Source: Paenibacillus sp. JQZ6Y-1
Lineage (GTDB): Bacteria > Bacillota > Bacilli > Paenibacillales > Paenibacillaceae
Direction of reading: 5' to 3'
DNA: 64,000 nucleotides
Assembly: GCF_040719145.1 (NCBI RefSeq)
Contig: NZ_JBFDUZ010000001.1
Coordinates: forward strand, 1,984,001-2,048,000
The position numbers were made by a program, and so were the translations under genes. Positions 36,656-44,104 of the stretch are shown in pieces. A model generated the notes under the pieces. It did no database searches. It worked only from the letters and a program-made list of their open reading frames with translations, and was not told the origin of the DNA. Position 1 is the stretch's first letter. The number at the start of each line of letters is the position of its first letter.

Positions 36656-37180
36656 CCTGTATTCCTCCGTTTCGTCTCTGCCTGTTACACTGTCATTTTG
36701 TATAAATGTACATGGATGTTTCGCTCATAGAAGTATTCTCTTTATTATATTACCCACATCCTGCACCCTTTAAGACGGCAATTCAGATTATCTTACACTC
36801 GCTTAACATTTCAGTTTTTACTGATCGTACGTTTACAAAGCTATTCTCGCATTCTTTTTGTTTGTCAGAAAAAAATAATCTAGATTCGTACTGCTCTCAT
36901 CTTGTTATGGAAAGATCGAAAGCCTTACATGGCGGGCATTCAAGCGATTATGCGAACACATCTTCTGTGGACGAAAGAACCAATTCAGGCGAAAAACGAA
37001 CCAAATAAAAGGAAAAAGATGGATTTTAAAGTAAGGTGTATGTATTTGCGTCAAATCGGATTTTACACTGATTTAACGCAGTATATACCGCTTTCATTTT
37101 TGTACGAGCGGGTTTATGATGTAGGCATCACCAATAACCAACGCTTTAACGTATAGCATCACCGGCGTTGCAATCTGGTG
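36656..37180. other. Intergenic region before the structured RNA array
   Basis: No supported gene. Short frames here lack ribosome sites. A weak promoter candidate, TTTACA (37062-37067) with TATACC (37084-37089) at 16 bp, faces the array. Confidence 0.4.
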
Positions 37181-37200
37181 GTATCCACTCAATTCCTATC

Positions 37201-37310
37201 CTCAGGGAAGGAGAGACGTCCGATGGAGTAGGTTAAGCAACATACCGTTTCAACTGCAGAACAAACTGGCGTCCGTGAAAACGTCCATATTGCGCAGATT
37301 GAGGGTATGT
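37201..37310 (+). repeat. Structured repeat unit A
   Basis: The closing stem is ACATACC (37240-37246)/GGTATGT (37304-37310). Inside it, CTGC (37254-37257) pairs with GCAG (37294-37297). A hairpin TGGCGT/ACGTCCA (37267-37287) has loop CCGTGAAA. This is the most diverged copy; no clear leading hairpin is seen. Confidence 0.6.
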
Positions 37311-37359
37311 GAAGACAACACTGATCCCATTTGACGACTGTAGGAAGAAGCTTTTTCAA

Positions 37360-37482
37360 GCAAGCATATTCTACTTGCAAGAAAGGGGCAGGATTCCGTT
37401 GGAAAAGGTTAGCGAAGCATACTGACACAACTTCACGCAAGAGAAGCGTAGTGACAGCGTTTTTCGTGACTTTGGGGTATGC
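37360..37482 (+). repeat. Structured repeat unit B
   Basis: The leading hairpin is GCAAG (37360-37364)/CTTGC (37374-37378), followed by GGGGCAGGATTCC. The closing stem is GCATAC (37417-37422)/GTATGC (37477-37482). Inside are TCAC/GTGA (37433-37436, 37466-37469) and GAGAAGCGT/GCGTTTTTC (37441-37449, 37457-37465) with loop AGTGACA. Confidence 0.7.
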
Positions 37483-37558
37483 GGGGCGTACAATGTGCTG
37501 ACCGTTGCATCGTTGTGAAGAAAAAGTAAGAAAGTAGGTAAGGAATGAACTGTTTTCA

Positions 37559-37684
37559 AGCAAGCTTTGATCGTTGCTAAGAAGGGAGCAGGATTCCAAT
37601 GCAATAACGATAGCGAAGCATATTATAATCGACTGCACATAGAGAAATGTCCGTGAAAACATTTTTCGCAGATCGTGGATATGT
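37559..37684 (+). repeat. Structured repeat unit C
   Basis: The leading hairpin is AGCAA (37559-37563)/TTGCT (37574-37578), then GGGAGCAGGATTCCAATG. The closing stem is GCATAT (37618-37623)/ATATGT (37679-37684). Inside are CTGC/GCAG (37633-37636, 37668-37671) and GAGAAATGT/ACATTTTTC (37642-37650, 37659-37667) with loop CCGTGAAA. Confidence 0.7.
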
Positions 37685-37731
37685 GGGACTCAACCTATGA
37701 AACAGGAATGTGAAATACGAATGATTTTCGC

Positions 37732-37765
37732 TTTTAATGAATAAATACTTTTTAATGAATAAATA
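37732..37765. repeat. 16-bp direct repeat in the C-D spacer
   Basis: TTTTAATGAATAAATA occurs twice (37732-37747 and 37750-37765), two bases apart, in an AT-rich insert that makes the C-D spacing longer than the others. Confidence 0.9.
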
Positions 37766-37847
37766 ATTACGATTCAAGTGAAGAATAATGAAATATGGAT
37801 TTCTCAAACTTCAGAAAGGCTGTGAACAGAGGAAAATGCTATTTTCG

Positions 37848-37975
37848 AGCAAGCTTACAACAACTTGTTAGGAAGGGAGCAGGATTCCAATGAAGCAGGT
37901 TAGCGATGCATACTAAAGTGGATTTCACGCTTGAGAAATGCCAGTGAAAGCATTGCTCGTGAAGACACCGTATGC
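37848..37975 (+). repeat. Structured repeat unit D
   Basis: The leading hairpin is AGCAAG (37848-37853)/CTTGTT (37864-37869), then GGGAGCAGGATTCCAATG. The closing stem is GCATAC (37908-37913)/GTATGC (37970-37975). Inside are TTCAC/GTGAA (37924-37928, 37959-37963) and GAGAAATGC/GCATTGCTC (37933-37941, 37950-37958) with loop CAGTGAAA. Confidence 0.7.
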
Positions 37976-38256
37976 TGGAAATCATCCCATATGCAAAGAC
38001 ATGGAATGGTTAACTGGGAAGTGTGCGGACCCATTATTCGATCGAATCGGGATTGAATAACATATCATTGCCAACAGGCCAGTCGAAAATGGCTGCGGCA
38101 ATAGAATGAAGTAAACAATCGCTAAACGATTGTCTGCGACTGCAGAGCATCGACAATCGGCAAGCATGGACGGCGAAAGTAACCATGTCAGGCATGTGGA
38201 TTGTGTATACGTATAGGAGGAACGTTTAAAATTGAATATTGCTGTTAACGATTAAA

Positions 38257-38290
38257 CCCCCACAGTCTTGTTGATTCAAGGATGTGGGGG
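38257..38290 (+). terminator. Terminator closing the structured RNA region
   Basis: CCCCCACA (38257-38264) pairs with TGTGGGGG (38283-38290), flanked by AAA and followed by ATTTATATTT. It can also serve the minus-strand esterase gene. Confidence 0.75.
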
Positions 38291-38406
38291 ATTTATATTT
38301 GTCTGCTTCCATTCATACTATCTATTCATACGAACGGATAAGAATTACTATCAAATGATTACTCTCATACACTACATAGACTGGATTGTAGCAAAACGCT
38401 TGACAC

Positions 38407-39333
38407 TTAGGATAGCAAGATACGGCGCAACTTCTCTCCTGCCTCTTGTAGCACTACGCCGGAACGATCAAATTGCAGCATAGACAGAAATCCATGAATC
38501 ATGCCGTCTTCGTTTTGATACTCTACGGTGTTGCCTGCTTCTTGTAGGCTATTCGCATATTGCGCACCATCGTCACGCAATGGGTCGTATTGGGCAGTGA
38601 TAATAATTGCTGGTGGCAATCCGCTCAGATCATGATACAGCAGTGGTGACGCGTACGGCTGATCTTCATTCTCGCCTTGGCTAAAATAGCTTTGTCTGAA
38701 CCATGCCATCGTCTCTGCGGTCAGCATATACCCCTTCCCATTTTCGCGGTAAGAATCAGTACCCTCCCCTTTCCCTGTGGAAGGGTACATGAGCAACTGT
38801 CCTTTGATTGAAGGTCCACCTTTATCTTTGGCGATCAGGCAGACGACGGCAGCTAGATTACCGCCTGCGCTGTCACCCGCAACGGCAATTGCTTGCTCAT
38901 CTACTCCCCACTCTGCTGCATGCTCAGCGATATACACTAACGAATCATACGCATCCCAAACCGCAGCCGGATATGGATTCTCCGGTGCGAGTCGATAATC
39001 AACGGCAATGACGACTGCACCAGCTGCAATGCTCAAACGACGACACATTTCATCATGCGAATTGAGACTGCCCAATACCCAGCCCCCTCCATGATAAAAA
39101 ACAATCGCCGGATGAATCGGCGCATCATCTGGCGTATATTTACGTACGTTGATTGTACGGTCAGCAAGTGGAAGCGGAATATCCGTTACATCGTGCAGAG
39201 GTGTACTCTGACGCTGCTCTGCCATTTTGCCCTCCATGCTACGAATCAGCTTAGGATCAATGGTGTGCAATGGCGGGATAGGCATATTGTTAAAAGCATC
39301 AAGAAATTCCTGTACTTGCGGATCAAGTGGCAT
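38407..39333 (-). CDS. Alpha/beta hydrolase, HSL-type carboxylesterase
   Basis: The 308-residue esterase belongs to the hormone-sensitive-lipase family. The oxyanion motif HGGGWVLGSL, nucleophile elbow GDSAGGN, acid QYDPLRDDG and base MIHGF are all present in order, with the family-typical YRLAPENPYPAA. It hydrolyses small acyl esters in the cytoplasm; the natural substrate is unknown. It lacks a signal peptide and is of normal length. GGAG lies about 12 bases before the ATG at 39333, with GTGAG closer in. Confidence 0.92.
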   Translation of the reverse strand: MPLDPQVQEFLDAFNNMPIPPLHTIDPKLIRSMEGKMAEQRQSTPLHDVTDIPLPLADRTINVRKYTPDDAPIHPAIVFYHGGGWVLGSLNSHDEMCRRLSIAAGAVVIAVDYRLAPENPYPAAVWDAYDSLVYIAEHAAEWGVDEQAIAVAGDSAGGNLAAVVCLIAKDKGGPSIKGQLLMYPSTGKGEGTDSYRENGKGYMLTAETMAWFRQSYFSQGENEDQPYASPLLYHDLSGLPPAIIITAQYDPLRDDGAQYANSLQEAGNTVEYQNEDGMIHGFLSMLQFDRSGVVLQEAGEKLRRILLS

Positions 39334-39445
39334 CTAGTCTCACGCTCCGTTTCTCGAATTGGATAGTGGTATACATTGTAAAAAATTTACTGCATGATTT
39401 TACTTTAGCGTATATCGGTAGCGAAAAGCAATTTGCACCAAGCAC

Positions 39446-39485
39446 GAGTTCAGGAGTTCAGGAGTTCAGGAGTTCAGGAGTTCAA
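39446..39485. repeat. Five copies of the octamer GAGTTCAG
   Basis: Four perfect copies and a fifth ending in AA instead of AG run head to tail for 40 bases, upstream of the esterase start codon. Confidence 0.95.
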
Positions 39486-39521
39486 GGCAAAGGTAGCGCG
39501 ATATAAAAGAATAAACCAATA

Positions 39522-39559
39522 AAAAAGTCGCACTCTCCAATGGAGACATGCGACTTTTT
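39522..39559 (-). terminator. Terminator after ykuS
   Basis: AAAAAGTCGCA (39522-39532) pairs with TGCGACTTTTT (39549-39559). It has A/T tracts on both sides. Confidence 0.85.
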
Positions 39560-39693
39560 CCGATAGCGGTGTGGATCATTATGTTGAATCCTATCGCCAT
39601 CGAAGATAAAACATATCAAACATGTTCGAGTATCCGCTGATCCACGATCTTGAAGATCTGGTCAGGATGAATGCTCTGCCAATGCTTATTTTG

Positions 39694-39933
39694 TTATTGC
39701 AGCTTTTGCAGATGATCTTCCACGCGGCTCACTACTTCATCAATGGATTGTCCATCAATGCTGATAACTGGGAAATCATACAGATCATTATTGCCATCGC
39801 TCAGTGCGCGTACCACACCTACATCATAGCCTTTTACTTCTTGATCACTCTCTACCAGATCTACTTGATGTCCTTTTGCTTCAAGTGCTTCTTTTACATC
39901 ATCAAAAGGTTTTTCTACTGCAATTTTAGCCAT
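39694..39933 (-). CDS. ykuS: YkuS-family (UPF0180) small protein
   Basis: The 79-residue protein matches the UPF0180/YkuS family: MAKIAVEKPFDDVKEALEAKGHQVDLV, a central GYDVGVVRALSDGN, and PVISIDGQSIDEVVSRVED. These are small soluble proteins of Bacillales with no established role. The fold predicted from the alternating pattern is alpha/beta. A strong AAAGGAGG lies 8 bases before the ATG, and a terminator lies downstream, so it is a free-standing gene. Confidence 0.88.
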   Translation of the reverse strand: MAKIAVEKPFDDVKEALEAKGHQVDLVESDQEVKGYDVGVVRALSDGNNDLYDFPVISIDGQSIDEVVSRVEDHLQKLQ

Positions 39934-40241
39934 GGGAATAACCTCCTTTGAGTTAAAGCATGGATGCGCAGGTCATTATGTATCCATCATCCAGAGGGAA
40001 TGACATTCATTCGTACAGAATGATGAAATGACAAGTCATGTATGCTTTTCTATTAGAGTGCTTCACCATAACAAGGGCAATTGAAACGTTTGTTATATCA
40101 TTTTATACATAAAATCACTTATTTTCATTCTGTTCAGAAGTGAAGAATCTTTGAACGTACCGTAATCTATGACGAGAAGAAAAAGAAAGCAGGGCATCTC
40201 TAACGTAGAAGAGAATGCCCTGCTTTCGGCTTCGTTTGCTA
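39934..40241. other. Intergenic stretch
   Basis: It contains only the terminator at 40185-40227 and the unplaced ykuS promoter. Confidence 0.5.
40185..40227 (-). terminator. Terminator after the first MetE-like gene
   Basis: GAAAGCAGGGCAT (40185-40197) pairs with ATGCCCTGCTTTC (40215-40227), with further CTCT/AGAG pairing inside. Confidence 0.88.
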
Positions 40242-41384
40242 TTATGAATGCCAAACCTCGTCGGCAATTTCCTTGATAAATCGGAGCTTGTCCCATTGCT
40301 GCTGCTCGGTAAGAATATTACCTTCCTCGGTCGAAGCAAATCCGCACTGCGGGCTAAGGCAAATCTGATTAATATCTAGGAATTCCGTCGCTTCTTGGAT
40401 ACGTTTGAGAATGGTTTCTTTGTTTTCCAGCTCACCGATTTTGGAGCTGAATAGACCGAGAACGACCTGCTTATGGGCTGGTACATGACGCAGTGGCGAG
40501 AAATCTCCAGCACGATCGGTATCAAATTCCAGATAGAACGCATCCACATTGACCGTACCGAACAGCACTTCAGCAATTGGCTCATAGCCGCCACTACCTG
40601 CCCATGTAGACTTGAAGTTGCCACGGCAGACATGCATGGTAATTGTCAGATCCTCCGGCAGATCCTTGATCGCTTCATTGTTCAGATGCGCATACAGCTT
40701 AGCAACAACCGCTGTATCAATCCCTTGCGCTTCGGTAAACTTCGTATCGCACAGCATGCCCCATGTGCAATCATCCAATTGCAGGTTGCGGCAGCCTGCT
40801 TCGTAAAATGCCAGAATCGCCTTCCGATACGCGGTGGCAATGTCGGCAACCAATTCATTGTTATCGCTATATACTTTCGCCAGTTCGGCACGATTCTCCT
40901 CATTACGGTTCAATTCAAGGAACAGCTGCGCTGGGGAAGGAATTGTTTGACGAGCAACGACATCGTCGCCAGCTACACTTTTCAGGAATGTAAAATCATC
41001 CAGATGTGGGTGATTGACATATTTGATCTTACCGGATGCGTAGGCAGTCTCAGCACGTGTCTCTACGCCGTGAAACAGATAGCCTTCACCGAGTACTTTT
41101 TTCGTAACGCCGTCAAATCCCCAGAAGAAATCGAGATGCCACCATGAGCGACGGAATTCGCCATCGGTTACGGCTTTCAGACCAACTTCCTTTTGCTTTT
41201 GCACCAGCTTGGTAATTTCTTCATCTTCGATGCTGCGAAGTTGCTCAGCAGTAATTTCGTTATGTTGAAATTGCGTGCGTGCTTCTTTCAAATTCGCTGG
41301 ACGCAAGAAACTGCCTACAATATCATTGCGGAAAGGAACACTTTTGCGCTGTACAGCCTGCTCATTATTGAATACGATACTCAT
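40242..41384 (-). CDS. MetE-C-like methyltransferase, YxjG/YxjH family (copy 1)
   Basis: The 380-residue protein is a one-domain relative of cobalamin-independent methionine synthase, close to B. subtilis YxjG/YxjH. Zinc-ligand blocks are visible: HVCRGNFKSTW (His and Cys), FYLEFDTDRAGDF (Glu) and LSPQCGFAST (Cys). The N-terminus has DIVGSFLRPANLKEAR and the core has QLDDCTWGMLC. Such enzymes move methyl groups to homocysteine or handle methylthio intermediates; which donor is used is unknown. GAGGGGG lies 9 bases before the ATG. No S-box riboswitch was seen upstream, unlike in Bacillus. A paralogue lies about 300 bases upstream on the same strand. Confidence 0.88.
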   Translation of the reverse strand: MSIVFNNEQAVQRKSVPFRNDIVGSFLRPANLKEARTQFQHNEITAEQLRSIEDEEITKLVQKQKEVGLKAVTDGEFRRSWWHLDFFWGFDGVTKKVLGEGYLFHGVETRAETAYASGKIKYVNHPHLDDFTFLKSVAGDDVVARQTIPSPAQLFLELNRNEENRAELAKVYSDNNELVADIATAYRKAILAFYEAGCRNLQLDDCTWGMLCDTKFTEAQGIDTAVVAKLYAHLNNEAIKDLPEDLTITMHVCRGNFKSTWAGSGGYEPIAEVLFGTVNVDAFYLEFDTDRAGDFSPLRHVPAHKQVVLGLFSSKIGELENKETILKRIQEATEFLDINQICLSPQCGFASTEEGNILTEQQQWDKLRFIKEIADEVWHS

Positions 41385-41554
41385 GGTATTGCCCCCTCGT
41401 TCACCTGATTTGCGTTGCAGTTACTATATCACGAACGTATCGCAGCAGCATAAGTTCAAAAAGCTATGACCTATTATAAATGAAAGCTATAGCGATTTAG
41501 CTTCAGGCTATAGCGGCAAAATTCCCCTTTTCGATCAATGATAAAACGAGAAAA

Positions 41555-41579
41555 AGACCCTCGAATCAATCGAGAGTCT
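41555..41579 (-). terminator. Terminator after the second MetE-like gene
   Basis: AGACCCTCGA (41555-41564) pairs with TCGAGAGTCT (41570-41579) with one mismatch; the minus strand continues into TTTTTCTCG. Confidence 0.75.
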
Positions 41580-41678
41580 AGACCATTTCCAGCAATAGAA
41601 CAGATATCGTCCTGCATAAGAGAGTGATAAACGAAATTTCATTTTATCCTACATACCTACAATGTGGTGTTTATTGTG

Positions 41679-42800
41679 TCATACCGGATTACCATTCCAA
41701 ATTTCATTCGCCGTCTCGCGTACCAGACGGATTTTATTCCATTGTTCTTCCTCTGTCAGCATATTTCCTTCCTCGGTAGAAGCGAATCCACATTGGGTGC
41801 TTAAACACAACTTGTCCAGATCGATGTACTGTGTTGCCTCAGCGATGCGCTCTTTCAGCACGTCTTTATTTTCCAATCCGCCATGCTTGGTAGTGACCAA
41901 CCCTAGCACCACATACTGATCCTTCACATAACGAAGTGGCTGGAAGTCCCCCGACCGTTCATTGTCATATTCCAGAAAAAACACATCCACTTCCGCGTTA
42001 GCAAATAGCTCCTCTGCCACTGGCTCATATCCACCAGCTGCAAACCATGTCGAACGGAAATTGCCCCGGCACACATGCAGTGCAATGACCATATCGTCTG
42101 GACGACCAGCAATACTTTCGTTGATCAGACGCACATAATCGCGCGCCAATTGATCCGGGTCCTGACCGCGATTGCGAATAAGCATCCGGTGACGACTGCT
42201 GCATAGCGTTCCCCAAGTGGTATCATCCAGCTGCAAGTATCGACAGCCCGCATCGTAAAATGCCTGAATCGCTTCTCGATAGACTGCAATAATATCCTGA
42301 TTCAGCTCCTCAGGATCGTTATACACGTCATTGCCGTTATAGCTTTCCACAAAATGAAATAGTGACGGCGATGGAATCGTCATTTTCGGCATTCGATCAC
42401 CGGCAAGATCTCGCAAATAGCGAAAATGCTCCACCATCGGATGATCGCCAAACGAAATCCGATCGACGATACGGAAGCTTTCTGCGCGGTTGCGGTTATC
42501 GATGCCTGCGGTGGGCAGTCCGATCTTCTCTGTTCCCTGTACTCCGATAAAAAAGTCCAGATGCCACCAGCCGCGACGAAACTCCCCGTCGGTCACCGTT
42601 TGCAATCCCATTTCCTTTTGCTTGGCAACCAGCAGGGCAATCTCTTCGTCCTCAATCACCTTCAGCTGATCCGCCGTCATCTCACCGCTTTCAAACTGAA
42701 ACCGTGCCTCCCGCAGCTGCTCCGGCCGCAGGTAGCTGCCTACAATATCACAGCGGAATGGAGGATGGTTTCGACGCGTACCTGTCATTGGAATTGGCAT
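41679..42800 (-). CDS. MetE-C-like methyltransferase, YxjG/YxjH family (copy 2)
   Basis: The 373-residue paralogue of the next gene downstream keeps the same blocks: DIVGSYLRPEQLREARFQFESGE, QLDDTTWGTLCSSRHR, HVCRGNFRSTW, FFLEYDNERSGDF and LSTQCGFASTEEGN. All zinc ligands are conserved, so both copies look active. It starts ten bases after the LysR gene and has GGGGGAG a few bases before its ATG, so the two form an operon and the regulator probably controls it. It differs from copy 1 throughout, so the duplication is not recent. Confidence 0.88.
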   Translation of the reverse strand: MPIPMTGTRRNHPPFRCDIVGSYLRPEQLREARFQFESGEMTADQLKVIEDEEIALLVAKQKEMGLQTVTDGEFRRGWWHLDFFIGVQGTEKIGLPTAGIDNRNRAESFRIVDRISFGDHPMVEHFRYLRDLAGDRMPKMTIPSPSLFHFVESYNGNDVYNDPEELNQDIIAVYREAIQAFYDAGCRYLQLDDTTWGTLCSSRHRMLIRNRGQDPDQLARDYVRLINESIAGRPDDMVIALHVCRGNFRSTWFAAGGYEPVAEELFANAEVDVFFLEYDNERSGDFQPLRYVKDQYVVLGLVTTKHGGLENKDVLKERIAEATQYIDLDKLCLSTQCGFASTEEGNMLTEEEQWNKIRLVRETANEIWNGNPV

Positions 42801-42809
42801 ATGCTCCCC

Positions 42810-43742
42810 CTATAATAAAAATTGATTCATATTCAAATAACTATTCGATACCAGATCATTCAAAATATCGATATACTGCGAAGCAATCTCGCTTGGCTTG
42901 CGATCCTTATGTGCAATCCAGCCGACCGTAAAGTCCTCATTCGTCTGCAAGGGTACTGACATCAGCTGCTCATAGTTAAACTGGGACACGAGAATGCCAG
43001 TCCCAATCGTATACCCATCCGTTCCTGCCAACAGATTCGCAAGGGTTGCTCGGTCATTCACCTTGATGCTTTTGCCCACGGTGGAAAAGCTAACCATCTC
43101 TTCCGAAAAGTGCAGCGAGTTGTTCGCACCCTGATCAAATGTAATATACGGATAGGCGCTTACATCCTGCGTCGTAACATACTCCTTTTGCGCCAGCGGA
43201 TGACCAGCACGAATGAAAATATGCGGACTGGTATTAAACAGCGGCGTAAACATCAGATTACCATCGCTGAACAGCTTGTTCATCACTTTGAAGTTACGCT
43301 CGTTAATATACAAGATACCGATGTCGCTACGCAATGTTTTGACATCTTCGATGATGTTGTACGTTTGGGTTTCACGTAGATGCAGATTATACTCGCTAAT
43401 ATCGCTTTGATCCATCAATTTTACAAATGCGTCTGCGACAAACGCATAATGTTGAGTCGATACGGAGAAGTGAGTCAGGTTACGTTTGCTGCCATGATAG
43501 CGGTTCTCGATCAGTTCCGCTTGCTCAATAATCTGGCGCGCATATCCTAGAAACTCCATCCCCTCCACCGAAATGCTGATCCCCCGGTTCGTCCGGTCGA
43601 AGATCGAAATGCCCAGCTCATTTTCCAGTTCCTTGATCGCATTGGATAGGCTCGGCTGGGAAATAAATAACCGCTTGGCGGCCTCGTTCATCGAGCCGCA
43701 GTTTGCAATCTCAATCGCATAGCGGAGCTGTTGCAGTGTCAT
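42810..43742 (-). CDS. LysR-family transcriptional regulator
   Basis: The 310-residue regulator has the LysR helix-turn-helix (LRYAIEIANCGSMNEAAKRLFISQPSLSNAIKELENELGISIFDR) and a periplasmic-binding-like effector domain. AAGGGGG lies about 8 bases before the ATG. It is the first gene of a unit whose second gene is a MetE-like methyltransferase; LysR members such as MetR/YtlI govern sulfur metabolism, so a sulfur or methionine signal is reasonable but inferred. An inverted CCCGCC/GGCGGG pair lies in its leader (43773-43797). Confidence 0.92.
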   Translation of the reverse strand: MTLQQLRYAIEIANCGSMNEAAKRLFISQPSLSNAIKELENELGISIFDRTNRGISISVEGMEFLGYARQIIEQAELIENRYHGSKRNLTHFSVSTQHYAFVADAFVKLMDQSDISEYNLHLRETQTYNIIEDVKTLRSDIGILYINERNFKVMNKLFSDGNLMFTPLFNTSPHIFIRAGHPLAQKEYVTTQDVSAYPYITFDQGANNSLHFSEEMVSFSTVGKSIKVNDRATLANLLAGTDGYTIGTGILVSQFNYEQLMSVPLQTNEDFTVGWIAHKDRKPSEIASQYIDILNDLVSNSYLNMNQFLL

Positions 43743-44104
43743 GCCGTTCCCCCTTTGACTGTATGACTGTGGCCCGCCGCTATACGTCCGGGGCGGGTTT
43801 GTCCACCTTTACACGGAGTTATCGTAGCACAGATGACCCTCCCAATCCAAGAGTCTTTGCTTGAAAAAGAATGGATGCTCATAGATGAGTAATAGAATTC
43901 ATGTTGGAATGTCGGATCAGTCTTATACGCAAGCACTACCCATAACTCCTGCAAATGATATATCAAAAAAGACTGCCCAACATAGCTCGGCAGTCTTTTT
44001 TGGCATTTTATACGATTGGATGCAGCATTCATTTGGTGTCCAGATGGAAGTACGATTCGGCATTATAATCATCAGCACAAGATAAGCTCCATCTTAGACG
44101 CTTA
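43743..44104. other. Intergenic stretch
   Basis: It holds the terminator at 43965-44001 and the leader of the LysR gene. No other gene is supported. Confidence 0.5.
43965..44001 (-). terminator. Terminator after the first GGDEF-EAL gene
   Basis: A 13-bp stem pairs AAAAAAGACTGCC (43965-43977) with GGCAGTCTTTTTT (43989-44001). Confidence 0.88.

Larger units (their letters stand above)
37190..38300 (+). ncRNA. Candidate structured RNA region with four repeated domains
   Basis: This stretch lacks a convincing protein gene on either strand. It holds four diverged copies of one element (separate entries), then further hairpins (38067-38102, 38115-38133) and a terminator at 38257-38290. Each copy keeps the same pairing plan while paired bases change together, which points to selection on RNA or single-strand structure. 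The plus strand is preferred because it gives GUGAAA loops and the closing T-rich terminator. I do not recognise an Rfam family. It could be one transcript of over 1 kb or several small RNAs; transcription is unproven. Confidence 0.6.
39334..39693. other. Intergenic stretch with tandem octamer repeat
   Basis: It contains the GAGTTCAG repeat (39446-39485) and the terminator at 39522-39559; no gene is supported. Confidence 0.6.

Noticed and set aside
37189-37662. Minus-strand open frame of 157 codons across the structured repeats
   Set aside because: It has no ribosome site, no recognisable domain and simply reads through the repeat units in antisense; the pairing pattern explains the sequence better.
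37190-37980. CRISPR array
   Set aside because: The units are over 100 bases, diverged and irregularly spaced, with no short identical repeats or unique spacers and no cas genes.
41385-41560. S-box riboswitch before the MetE-like gene
   Set aside because: The short upstream leader has no S-box core or paired helices that I could recognise.
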